The notes beneath the pieces were generated by a model. That model saw only the letters and a program-made list of their open reading frames with translations, searched no databases and was not told where the DNA came from. From CAVQBP01 sp964448105 (GTDB lineage: Bacteria > Bacteroidota > Ignavibacteria > Ignavibacteriales > Ignavibacteriaceae), in NCBI GenBank assembly GCA_964448105.1, contig CAYUVK010000034.1, positions 1-44,698 of the forward strand: a stretch of DNA of 44,698 bases, in the 5' to 3' direction. How positions within the stretch are numbered: the first letter of the stretch is position 1; each line of letters begins with the position of its first letter. The position numbers and the translations under genes were made by a program. Below, one piece after another: positions 26,215-33,523 of the stretch.

Positions 26215-27117
26215 TTATTTGCCTTCATAAGCTTTTTTAAGTTCTTCGGTTTCTATCTTCTTCATTTGAAGCATTGCCTGCATAACTCTTTGTGATTTAT
26301 TCGTATCCTTACCCCCTAGCAGTTTAATTAAAATATCCGGAACAATTTGCCACGATAGACCATATTTATCTTTCAGCCAGCCGCATTGCTGTGCCTTTTT
26401 ATCTCCACCATCTGAAAGTTTTTCCCAGTAATAATCTACCTCTTTCTGGGATTCACAATTAACGACAAATGATGTGGCTTCATTAAAATTAATATTGTTT
26501 GGTTTGCCGCTGTCCATTGCCATAAATCCTTGTCCTGAAAGCGAGAATATGGAATGTACAATAAGACCTTCGGGTTCCTTGTTTTCAGAACCATAGTGCT
26601 CCACTCTTTCGATATGTGACTCCTTGAATACAGAGACATAAAAATCAATTGCTTCTTGAGCATTTCCTAATTGAGCACCGTCAAACATTAAAAAAGGAGT
26701 TATTTTTTGGGGTGAGTTTGTAAGGTTCAATTGCCACGACAGACCATATTTATCTGTAAGCCATCCATATTTCTCGCTCCATGGATACTTCTGCAGTTGC
26801 CAAAATATTTCCTTTTTATTTTCAGAAAGTTTTCTCCATAGCATATCAATTTCCTTTTCCGTTTCACAGTTTACAAAGAACGAAATAGCTTGTGTAAATT
26901 TAAAAATCGGACCTCCATTTAATGCAGTAAATTTTTGCCCTGCCAATTCAAATGGAGCTGTCATTACCGAACCTTTTGGCCTTCCGGAAGCTTTTGCTCC
27001 GGCTTCATCATAACGAACCATATTCCCTATTTTTGAATTTCTAAAAATCGATGTATAAAAATTCACAGCTTCTTCAGCATCATTATCAAACCATAAAAAT
27101 GGGATTATCTTTTGCAT
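26215..27117 (-). CDS. Tandem PhnB-like VOC protein (two fused domains)
   Basis: A 300-residue protein made of two copies of the PhnB/3-demethylubiquinone-methyltransferase-like VOC domain. Copy 1 (about 1-135) begins IIPFLWFDNDAEEAVNFYTSIF. Copy 2 (about 137-270) begins ITPFLMFDGAQLGNAQEAIDFYVSVF. Both carry the phrase ISFFVNCE/TSFVVNCE and end with KYGLSWQ. A short charged tail with MQAMLQMKKIETEELKKAYEG follows, found in a known subgroup. Despite the family name, methyltransferase activity is not established for these proteins. It sits in the middle of the nine-gene run. Confidence 0.88.
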   Translation of the reverse strand: MQKIIPFLWFDNDAEEAVNFYTSIFRNSKIGNMVRYDEAGAKASGRPKGSVMTAPFELAGQKFTALNGGPIFKFTQAISFFVNCETEKEIDMLWRKLSENKKEIFWQLQKYPWSEKYGWLTDKYGLSWQLNLTNSPQKITPFLMFDGAQLGNAQEAIDFYVSVFKESHIERVEHYGSENKEPEGLIVHSIFSLSGQGFMAMDSGKPNNINFNEATSFVVNCESQKEVDYYWEKLSDGGDKKAQQCGWLKDKYGLSWQIVPDILIKLLGGKDTNKSQRVMQAMLQMKKIETEELKKAYEGK

Positions 27118-27168
27118 GGGTTTTACTCCTTCTATATAGATTTCTGAAATAATTTTATGTTTTAAGAT

Positions 27169-27729
27169 TCAATTTGATTTATAATGATTAACAACAATTC
27201 CGCAATTAAACATTTCACTATATGCAAGCTTGAGTTTTAACTTATCATTCAGGCCATTAAATATCTCCATTCCTTTTCCAATAGCTGTAGGATTTATAAA
27301 AAGATGGTATTCGTCAATTAAATTATTTTTGATTAAAGAGGAAACGAATGAAGCACCGCCGTAAACGATAATATCTTTGCCTGGCTGCTTTTTTAGTTGA
27401 TTTACTTCATCAACTATATTTCCTTTAGCTAATTTAGTATTTGCCCAGTTACTTTTATCCAGTGTCCGGGTAAAAACAATTTTTGTATAATCAACCATTT
27501 TTTTTGCAAATAGATATTCAGGGTCATCCGGTTTTAAATTTGTCCAATATGAAATAAATCCGTCAGTCATTTTTCTTCCCATAAGGATCGAATCAACCGA
27601 ATCGGTTAATTCAATTACATAATTCTTTAATTTGTCATCCCAATCCCATGTCATCCAATCCAATTCACCATTCGGTCTTCCGACAAATCCATCCAATGAC
27701 AACTGCATCTGCAGTTTCAATTTTTTCAT
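27169..27729 (-). CDS. RibD C-terminal/dihydrofolate reductase-like protein (paralogue 3)
   Basis: A 186-residue reductase-fold protein. Key phrases are QMQLSLDGFVGRPNGELDWM, DSILMGRKMTDGFISYW, KIVFTRTLDKSNW, IIVYGGASFVSSLI (nucleotide-binding turn) and INPTAIGKGMEIF. This is the LDWM subgroup (start SLDGFVGRPNGELDWM), common in Bacteroidota. It is 51 bp upstream of the tandem VOC gene. Like its two paralogues it has no visible folate-specific feature, so NADPH-dependent reduction of an unknown compound is the most one can infer. Confidence 0.88.
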   Translation of the reverse strand: MKKLKLQMQLSLDGFVGRPNGELDWMTWDWDDKLKNYVIELTDSVDSILMGRKMTDGFISYWTNLKPDDPEYLFAKKMVDYTKIVFTRTLDKSNWANTKLAKGNIVDEVNQLKKQPGKDIIVYGGASFVSSLIKNNLIDEYHLFINPTAIGKGMEIFNGLNDKLKLKLAYSEMFNCGIVVNHYKSN

Positions 27730-27770
27730 ATTTAATCCTGATTATTTTTGAGTTTATTTCCAGAGTTGAA

Positions 27771-28160
27771 TTATCTAACTTCAAGTACAGATAAAATGTT
27801 GCCTGCAGGATCTTTGAACCAGGCTATTTTTGGACCGCCGCCGCCTTGGGCAATACCTTTTTCATTCGTCTTTAAATTAGGTTCGTCATAAATTTCAAAC
27901 TTAACTCCTTTTCCTGTTAGTTCATCAACTGCTTTTTCGACATCATTAACAGGAAAATTAAGTATAGTAAAACTTGCAGGCGTATGATTTGGTTTTGAAT
28001 AAACCATTACATTATTGCTGTTCATAATGTGCAGGTTTAATAAACCTTTCATTTCGGGTACATCCGAAACTTCCAATCCAAGTGTCTGGCTGTAAAAGTT
28101 TTTGGCTTTTTCAATATCGTTTACCGAAAAGCTGCTGAATGCCTTAGCGTCTTTAAACAT
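27771..28160 (-). CDS. VOC-family (glyoxalase-fold) protein
   Basis: A 129-residue single VOC domain. The start AFSSFSVNDIEKAKNFYSQTLGLEVSD and the end ILSVLEVR are canonical, with a glycine-rich loop GIAQGGGGPKIAWFKDPAGN. Here the N-terminal metal-ligand position is occupied by Ser (FSSFSV), while Glu of SVLEV is kept, so classical metal chemistry is doubtful and ligand binding is as likely. It is spaced 41 bp upstream of reductase paralogue 3 in the same run. Confidence 0.85.
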   Translation of the reverse strand: MFKDAKAFSSFSVNDIEKAKNFYSQTLGLEVSDVPEMKGLLNLHIMNSNNVMVYSKPNHTPASFTILNFPVNDVEKAVDELTGKGVKFEIYDEPNLKTNEKGIAQGGGGPKIAWFKDPAGNILSVLEVR

Positions 28161-28263
28161 AGTTTCTCTCCATTACTTTGTTTTATAAAATGTGAATTAT
28201 TTTTTCTATTTTTAAGATATGTGCCTCTTCAACCTTCTTTTTATTTTTCTTCTTCGTTTCCAT

Positions 28264-28632
28264 TTAACTTTCAATATGAGATGAAGCATCAACAATATAA
28301 GTAGTGCGCTCACATATTTTACTGTCTTTTATTCTATATATATCACAGTAAGCCGGGGTATCGGGATTGCCTGTTCCGGTAATTACCCTGCCGGTGCTTT
28401 CTACTACAACAAATTCTCCTTCGGAAATAATATTTTTAATTTTAGAAGAAATAAAATTTTCAAGCTCAAGCGAATTTACGGCTTTAATAAATTCACCTTT
28501 CCCGCTTATAGCCGGCATACCGACAATGTTCCATTTAATATCTTCATCTAGATAGTTTGAACAGGTATTATAATCGTTATTGTTAAACACTTCGATAATT
28601 ATTTTTACTATTTTTTTATTTTTTACCGGCAT
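28264..28632 (-). CDS. NTF2-like/SnoaL-type protein
   Basis: A 122-residue protein with the NTF2-like cone fold pattern. An N-terminal helix (KKIVKIIIEVFNNNDYNTCSNYL) leads to DEDIKWNIVGMP, then GKGEFIKAVNSL, and strands with VVVESTGRVITGTGNPDTPAYCDIYRI. Members hold small ligands in the cone, and some are isomerases or cyclases. No catalytic residue can be assigned. It is the second gene of the nine-gene run, with no membrane segment. Confidence 0.8.
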   Translation of the reverse strand: MPVKNKKIVKIIIEVFNNNDYNTCSNYLDEDIKWNIVGMPAISGKGEFIKAVNSLELENFISSKIKNIISEGEFVVVESTGRVITGTGNPDTPAYCDIYRIKDSKICERTTYIVDASSHIES

Positions 28633-28678
28633 ATAATTTTAATCAGCTTTCATCTATTCGATTAATAATAATCGTTTC

Positions 28679-29029
28679 TCACTTTTCAGGGTTTGGTTCT
28701 GCTGTAGGATCTGTGGGATAAAATTCAACTTTCGGTGCTTTAAATTTTATATTATTATCCTTCCATTTTTCAATAGCTAAATTAACATCAAACAACCTAT
28801 TGTAAGGGCTGGTATATTTTGCAATTGCATATTTGCCTGACAGAAATGATCCTGATTGAACCTTGTCATCGCCATTAACATGTGAGTTTGTCGGAATACC
28901 TACTTCAATTACTAATTGTTCTTCGTTCATTTTTAGATAATTAAAGAAAGGTGCTCCTGCATATTGTATTTTTCTTTCTTTTAACCATTGAAATAATTCG
29001 GGAATTAACGGCGGTAATACAGTTGGCAT
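28679..29029 (-). CDS. GyrI-like effector-binding domain protein, short at the N-terminus
   Basis: A 116-residue protein matching the GyrI-like small-molecule-binding domain used in AraC/MerR-type regulators: PPLIPELFQWLKERKIQYAGAPFFNYL, VEVGIPTNSHV-like strand (VIEVGIPTNS), SGKYAIAKYTSPYNRL and the tail KVEFYPTDPTAEPNPEK. Stand-alone relatives usually begin about 20 residues earlier with an extra strand. Here a good AAGGAG site lies directly before this ATG and a stop codon is 5 codons upstream, so the short form is probably real or a trimmed gene. It is the first gene of the nine-gene run. It has no DNA-binding domain. Confidence 0.75.
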   Translation of the reverse strand: MPTVLPPLIPELFQWLKERKIQYAGAPFFNYLKMNEEQLVIEVGIPTNSHVNGDDKVQSGSFLSGKYAIAKYTSPYNRLFDVNLAIEKWKDNNIKFKAPKVEFYPTDPTAEPNPEK

Positions 29030-29708
29030 TTCTTCTCTCCTTTACTTACTTTTTATGGATATATAATGTTGTACATTTCGGAATGAAATTTCAGGTTTTA
29101 TATTCATCTTAACCTCTTTCCAGAATTTAAATTAAACAATAGCTTGTAACTAAAGTAATAGAGTAATTCTGAATATGGAAGGTGCAGCCACGTCCTGTTC
29201 AGGGTAGGCAACAGAGTCATTAGAAAATGTTGAATAGCAAAAATTTCTGATAGAAAAAGAAATTAGATATACATCCATAATCAATACTTTTTTATTATGA
29301 ATCAAATATTTGGGGGGATTATGTTATGTGAACTTCCCATTAAAGTGTCGAGGATCAACTAGTTCAGAATAAATTACAAATTTTGCCATTTATCAACCCG
29401 AGCTTGAAAAAATATTTTAACATCTATTGACTTTTTCTCAATTCTAAAATAAATTTTTAAAAACAATCCATTATAGTCTAAAAATAATAGTATATCTTTT
29501 TAGCATTCGTTCCATAATTCATCCGGTATTTACCGGTGCCTAAAATACTTTTTGCAGTTTAGTAAGGAGATGTAAGTGAAGTCCATTATAGAATGTTCAG
29601 TTAATATTTAAATTTCTTATTAGAAGAGTCATTTAGACAGTCATAAAAGTATTTTTATAATTCGTTATGATAATAATAAAATTTATTTAAACAAATAAGG
29701 AGTTAATA
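29030..29708. other. Longest intergenic region (679 bp), largely unexplained
   Basis: No credible ORF on either strand. It must hold the promoter of the nine-gene run (left end) and of the repeat-protein gene (right end; AAGGAG before 29709). A less AT-rich patch at about 29178-29216 (GGAAGGTGCAGCCACG through GGCAACAGAGTC) contains a short CTGTT/AACAG pairing but matches no riboswitch or tRNA I know. A perfect small palindrome, CCGGTATTTACCGG (29523-29536), could be an operator. Confidence 0.4.
29523..29536. promoter_or_regulatory. Small perfect palindrome, possible operator
   Basis: CCGGTA-TT-TACCGG is a perfect 6-bp inverted repeat with a 2-base centre, about 170 bp upstream of the repeat-protein gene. 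It stands out in AT-rich DNA. Protein binding is conjecture. Confidence 0.35.
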
Positions 29709-31286
29709 ATGAAATTTCTAATATTTTCATTCGTTTTGTTTTTATGCTGCCCGGTTGATGATTATTCACAGGAAAGTGATAATCAATCTTCAAGGTTATT
29801 TTTCAATTTAAAGCATAGTAACGATGCAGGACTTCAAAATAAAAAACTTTTAACGAAATCTGTTCAACTATCACTTCGAGAGAACCAATTTTCCGAGAAA
29901 GTAATGCATAACAAAGAAATGTATAAAAGTCATTCTAAATCTAATAGAAGTTTTTACACAAATAAATCATCAGAGCAAATTATGGGAAAAGTAACTCATA
30001 CTGAAAGTTTTTTAACCGGTTATACAAAACAAACCTGGGATGGTTCTAATTGGGTAAACGAATTACTCTATATTCCTACTTATGATGGGACTAATTACAT
30101 AGTTGAAAAAGTTTGGCAAACTTGGAAAGGTTCTAATTGGGTTAATAGTGAAAGGGAAGTTGAAACCCACGATGCTAATAGTAATTGGCTGGAATGGATT
30201 TATTACAAATGGAATGGCTCGGCATGGGTAGAGGATGACAGGGAAACTCAAACCTACGATGGACAGGGAAACTGGACGGAAAACATTAATTACGATTGGG
30301 GCGGCTCAGCATGGGTGAATAACCTTAAATATAATCGAAGCTATGATGGGAATGGAAATTGGACGGAATACTTTGGTTATGAATGGAATGGTTCCAGCTG
30401 GATTAATGGCGACAGGGAGACACAATTCTATGATGGAAATAATAACTGGATTGAATGGTTTGATTATGATTGGAATGGCTCCGCCTGGATGTATCATCAA
30501 AGGGCTACACAAAGTTATGATGTAAATGGTAATTGGACTGAATACATTTACTATTTATCTAATGTTTCTGAATGGGTCAATGATGATAGAGAAACTCAAG
30601 CTTATGATGGAAATGGCAATTGGATTGAATGGATAGATTTTAATTGGGATGGTTCTAATTGGGCCAATAATGATAAAGAAACCCAAGTTTATGATGCAAA
30701 TAGCAATTGGACTGAATGGATTAGTTACAACTGGAATGCTTCGCAATGGGAAAATGATGAAAGAGAAACTCAAAGTTACAATTCAAATAATGATTGGGTT
30801 GAATGGATTTCTTATATCTGGAGTGGTTCTGAATGGTCAAATAATTTTAAAGATAATGCAACCTATGACGGAGATAATAATAGAACTGAATTGATCTCAC
30901 AAGAATGGAATGCTTCGCAATGGGTAAATATAGAAAAATACTTGTACACTTACTCACCAGCAACAGGAGTACCCGATGCATCTACAGCAATAAGAGGTTA
31001 CAGCTTATCGAATAATTATCCTAACCCATTTAATCCTTCAACAATAATTGAATTCCGGGTTGCGCCCCTTTCAGGTGAAGAATTCGTTAACTTAAAAATT
31101 TATGATGTGTTAGGAAATGAAGTAGCTGTACTTATTAATGAAGTAAAAACAACAGGTCAATATAAAATAACTTTCGATACAGACAACTTATCTAACGATA
31201 GGACAGGTCTTTCAAGTGGAGTTTACTTTTATAGGCTTCAAGCAGGAAATTTTATGCAAACTAAAAAAATGATTTTACTTCGATAA
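29709..31286 (+). CDS. Secreted Trp-rich 29-residue repeat protein with type IX sorting domain
   Basis: A 525-residue exported protein. A signal peptide (about 1-20) and a polar spacer (to about 103) lead into ten tandem 29-residue repeats (about 125-414, DNA about 30081-30950). The consensus is roughly YDGNGNWTEWI-YxWNGSxWVNDxRETQ, described here in parts. A C-terminal type IX sorting domain follows, with SNNYPNPFNPSTI and SGVYFYRLQAG, ending KKMILLR. The repeats are rich in Trp, Tyr, Asn and Gly, which suggests an all-beta fibre or carbohydrate-facing surface. No catalytic motif is seen. The units are also similar in DNA (87 bp), so the copy number may vary by recombination. AAGGAG precedes the ATG. 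Confidence 0.85.
   Translation: MKFLIFSFVLFLCCPVDDYSQESDNQSSRLFFNLKHSNDAGLQNKKLLTKSVQLSLRENQFSEKVMHNKEMYKSHSKSNRSFYTNKSSEQIMGKVTHTESFLTGYTKQTWDGSNWVNELLYIPTYDGTNYIVEKVWQTWKGSNWVNSEREVETHDANSNWLEWIYYKWNGSAWVEDDRETQTYDGQGNWTENINYDWGGSAWVNNLKYNRSYDGNGNWTEYFGYEWNGSSWINGDRETQFYDGNNNWIEWFDYDWNGSAWMYHQRATQSYDVNGNWTEYIYYLSNVSEWVNDDRETQAYDGNGNWIEWIDFNWDGSNWANNDKETQVYDANSNWTEWISYNWNASQWENDERETQSYNSNNDWVEWISYIWSGSEWSNNFKDNATYDGDNNRTELISQEWNASQWVNIEKYLYTYSPATGVPDASTAIRGYSLSNNYPNPFNPSTIIEFRVAPLSGEEFVNLKIYDVLGNEVAVLINEVKTTGQYKITFDTDNLSNDRTGLSSGVYFYRLQAGNFMQTKKMILLR
30081..30950 (+). repeat. Ten tandem 87-bp coding repeats
   Basis: Each unit encodes 29 residues starting at a YDGN-like tetrad (one starts HDAN, one YNSN). 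The units diverge most in the middle third, while the NW and W-N-G-S-x-W positions are retained. Length is strictly kept at 29 residues, so selection maintains the register. Confidence 0.8.
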
Positions 31287-31483
31287 ATTTTATACGTTAA
31301 ATAATTTAATGGTTTTTAATTGGATTAAGGAAATCAAAAATACTCAAACAAATTTATTTAACAAATTAAAATCTACATGAGTTAAATAGGTTAGATAACC
31401 TACAATATATTTCATTATATCTTTTCTTGAATCCTTTTCAATTAGGTTTAATCTAATTATAAAATTTTAGAAAGGAATATGCT

Positions 31484-31696
31484 ATGAAAAAAAACGTAGG
31501 TTCGGCAGATAAAGCAATTAGAATATTTTTAGCTGTTTTACTTGCAGTATTGATTTTCACTAATGTAGTAACCGGCTGGCTGGCAATTGTTTTGGGAATA
31601 TTTGCGGTTGTCTTTTTATTAACCGCTTTTTTAAGCTTTTGCCCAATCTGGTTTTCATTAAAAATAAGTACAGCTAAAAAAACCGCAGAAGTTTAA
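31484..31696 (+). CDS. DUF2892/YgaP-like transmembrane protein
   Basis: A 70-residue membrane protein: MKKNVGSADKAIRIFLAVLLA, then two hydrophobic segments split by VTGWLAIVLG and ending in AFLSFCPIWFSL, the hallmark of DUF2892 (the membrane part of YgaP-like proteins). Function is unknown; the conserved Cys-Pro near the second helix end (FCPIW) is the most constant feature. Full length for the family. A ribosome-binding site AAAGGAA precedes it. A 12-bp stem hairpin at 31704-31734 follows. Confidence 0.88.
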   Translation: MKKNVGSADKAIRIFLAVLLAVLIFTNVVTGWLAIVLGIFAVVFLLTAFLSFCPIWFSLKISTAKKTAEV

Positions 31697-31703
31697 TCAA
31701 ATT

Positions 31704-31734
31704 GTAGAGGCGTATGGCAGCAATACGCCTCTAC
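31704..31734. repeat. Palindromic intergenic element with a 12-bp stem
   Basis: GTAGAGGCGTAT and ATACGCCTCTAC pair perfectly around a 7-nt loop GGCAGCA. It is GC-richer than its surroundings. It resembles short palindromes (GTAGAGACG..CGTCTCTAC type) dispersed between genes of many bacteria. It has no T-tract, so it is probably a REP-like element, but may also stop or protect the DUF2892 transcript. Confidence 0.7.
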
Positions 31735-31885
31735 CGACATTTCATCAACTTTCCACAAATTTGTATCCTATATCATAACCATTTTTTGTTATTAACAATA
31801 TTATTTTTAAGTTTAACTCAATAGTCTACGTTGTTCCCGGATTTTAAATAACTTTCCTTACAACATTCATCATAGGAGGCTTTTT

Positions 31886-32659
31886 ATGAAAAAGTTCCAT
31901 ACGTTCTATTTCCTTTTTTTTATGTTGGTTTTTTTGATCAGCAATTATTCTGCAAACGCACAGGATGAACCAAAAGATCAACTATATTGGGTTCACGAAG
32001 AAAAAGCAAAAATAAATATGATCGATCAATATGAAAAAACTAGCAAAGATGTTATAAATATATTTAAAGAAGGAAGTTTAGACGTCGAGATACGTGCATC
32101 CCAGAGAGATGATAATCTGTTTTATTATCTGATTCCTATTTCAAATTATGCTGATGTTGATACTGTGATTAAGAATTTTGGATCGGCTCAAGAAAAAGTA
32201 GGAAAAGATAAATGGACAAACACAATGGGAGAGAATTCAGCTACTATTGAATCCTCCAAAGATGGAATTGTTACACATTCAGGAAAATATTCATATGTTC
32301 CCCAAAACCCCAAGTTAAAACCAAGTGAGATAAAATTTCTGCATTGGGATTATTTTTACGTACTCCCTGAAAAAAGGAAGGAGTTTTTTGAAATAGCCAA
32401 ACAGTACAAAGAACTAAGTAAAAAAGATGATATTGAAATGGGCTATGATGTCTGGCTGCCCGAATTTGGATTTGATAATGATCTGGTTGTAGTTACTCAA
32501 GGTGCAAAAGATGACGTTGATTTTTATCAGACCAATAATATGGTTAATGAAAAGTTAGGCAATGACGGGGAAATGCTTTGGGATAAAATGTTAAAGACCC
32601 TCAAAAATTTTACACACATCAATGGGCATACGAGACCTGATCTCTCAATGATGAAATAA
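31886..32659 (+). CDS. Exported protein of unknown function
   Basis: A 257-residue protein I do not recognise. A signal peptide (about 1-25, ending SANAQ) precedes a mature part with two similar alpha/beta stretches. One is around DQLYWVHEEKAKINMIDQYEKTSKDVINIFKEG (in parts) and the other around HWDYFYVLPEKRKEFFEIAKQYKEL. Each is a strand followed by a helix, like the dimeric alpha-beta-barrel (NIPSNAP/ABM-like) fold. That is an inference from pattern only. It has a strong AGGAGG before the ATG and a good terminator 14 bp past the stop, so it is a single-gene unit. Confidence 0.7.
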   Translation: MKKFHTFYFLFFMLVFLISNYSANAQDEPKDQLYWVHEEKAKINMIDQYEKTSKDVINIFKEGSLDVEIRASQRDDNLFYYLIPISNYADVDTVIKNFGSAQEKVGKDKWTNTMGENSATIESSKDGIVTHSGKYSYVPQNPKLKPSEIKFLHWDYFYVLPEKRKEFFEIAKQYKELSKKDDIEMGYDVWLPEFGFDNDLVVVTQGAKDDVDFYQTNNMVNEKLGNDGEMLWDKMLKTLKNFTHINGHTRPDLSMMK

Positions 32660-32672
32660 CAAAAATATTTTG

Positions 32673-32696
32673 GGGCGGGTCACCCCGCCCTTTTTT
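32673..32696 (+). terminator. Rho-independent terminator
   Basis: GGGCGGG and CCCGCCC form a 7-bp GC stem with loop TCAC, followed by TTTTTT. It closes the exported-protein gene ending at 32659. Confidence 0.9.
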
Positions 32697-32828
32697 AATT
32701 CCTACTACATCATCATTATTTTTTTATCGGGAACGTTTTTAACTAAAAAATGAATTTAAAAAACTTTATTTGATATGTAATAAATTTTTATTGAAGTGGA
32801 GTAAAGCAGAAAGAAATTCTAATGTCGT

Positions 32829-33515
32829 TCACCATTCCATTTCTTCCTTATCATATAAATATCTTCCTGTCAATTCAATTGGCGCTTCTGCAGCAAGCCA
32901 AACAGGTGTTTCTGCGCCTTTCTTTAACGAGCGGGGTGCTATCAATCCGCCCATATCAGTTCTAACCCAGCCGGGATGCACTGAATTAATTGCAATCCCC
33001 TTTCTTTTTAGTACGGCAGCAAATTGCCTTGTAACGGCATTCAATGCGGTTTTGGAAATACTGTAAGCCGGTGTTTTGCTTCCCATATTACGCAAAGAAC
33101 CGGAATCACTGGATATATTAATAATTCTTGAACCGTTTTCCATAAAAGGAAGAAATGCTTTTATTACTAAATAGGGTCCGACAGTATTTGTCGTTAAAGT
33201 CTGTTGGAAGGTATCAAGTTCAAGCTTTGTTATATCACCTTCATCAATAAGAACAGCTGCATTATTTATCAGCACATCAAGATTTCCAGATTTTTCTCTA
33301 AACTTTTCAGCAGCATTATTAATACTTTCTTTATCGGTTACATCCATTTGAAGAAATTCAATATTTAATCCTTTTTTCTTGAGTTCATCCGCAGCTTTGT
33401 TTCCTTTTTCATTATCTCTTGCAGATAGAAAAACCATAAAGCCTTTTTGAGCAAGCTGTTTTGAGATTTCAAAACCAATTCCTCTGTTGGCTCCGGTTAT
33501 TAAAGCTGTTTTCAT
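32829..33515 (-). CDS. Short-chain dehydrogenase/reductase
   Basis: A 228-residue classical SDR. The nucleotide-binding TGANRGIG (about 7-14), NNAA (about 86-89), catalytic Ser in IINISSDSGSL, and YSISK (Tyr and Lys catalytic pair) are all present. The phrase GWVRTDMGG after VHPG is typical. It should reduce a carbonyl with NAD(P)H; the substrate is unknown. It overlaps no gene, but lies only 8 bp downstream of glycogen phosphorylase on the same strand, so it is probably co-transcribed. Whether the link is functional is unclear. Confidence 0.92.
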   Translation of the reverse strand: MKTALITGANRGIGFEISKQLAQKGFMVFLSARDNEKGNKAADELKKKGLNIEFLQMDVTDKESINNAAEKFREKSGNLDVLINNAAVLIDEGDITKLELDTFQQTLTTNTVGPYLVIKAFLPFMENGSRIINISSDSGSLRNMGSKTPAYSISKTALNAVTRQFAAVLKRKGIAINSVHPGWVRTDMGGLIAPRSLKKGAETPVWLAAEAPIELTGRYLYDKEEMEW

Positions 33516-33523
33516 ACTCTAAT

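Noticed and set aside
29161..29216. Possible c-di-GMP, cobalamin or tRNA-like RNA
   Set aside because: None of the conserved cores (GEMM tetraloop region, cobalamin box, T-loop TTCGA) is present.
30063..30894. Several antisense and alternate-frame ORFs inside the repeat protein gene
   Set aside because: They arise from the 87-bp periodicity of the repeat; they have no ribosome-binding sites and repeat like their host.
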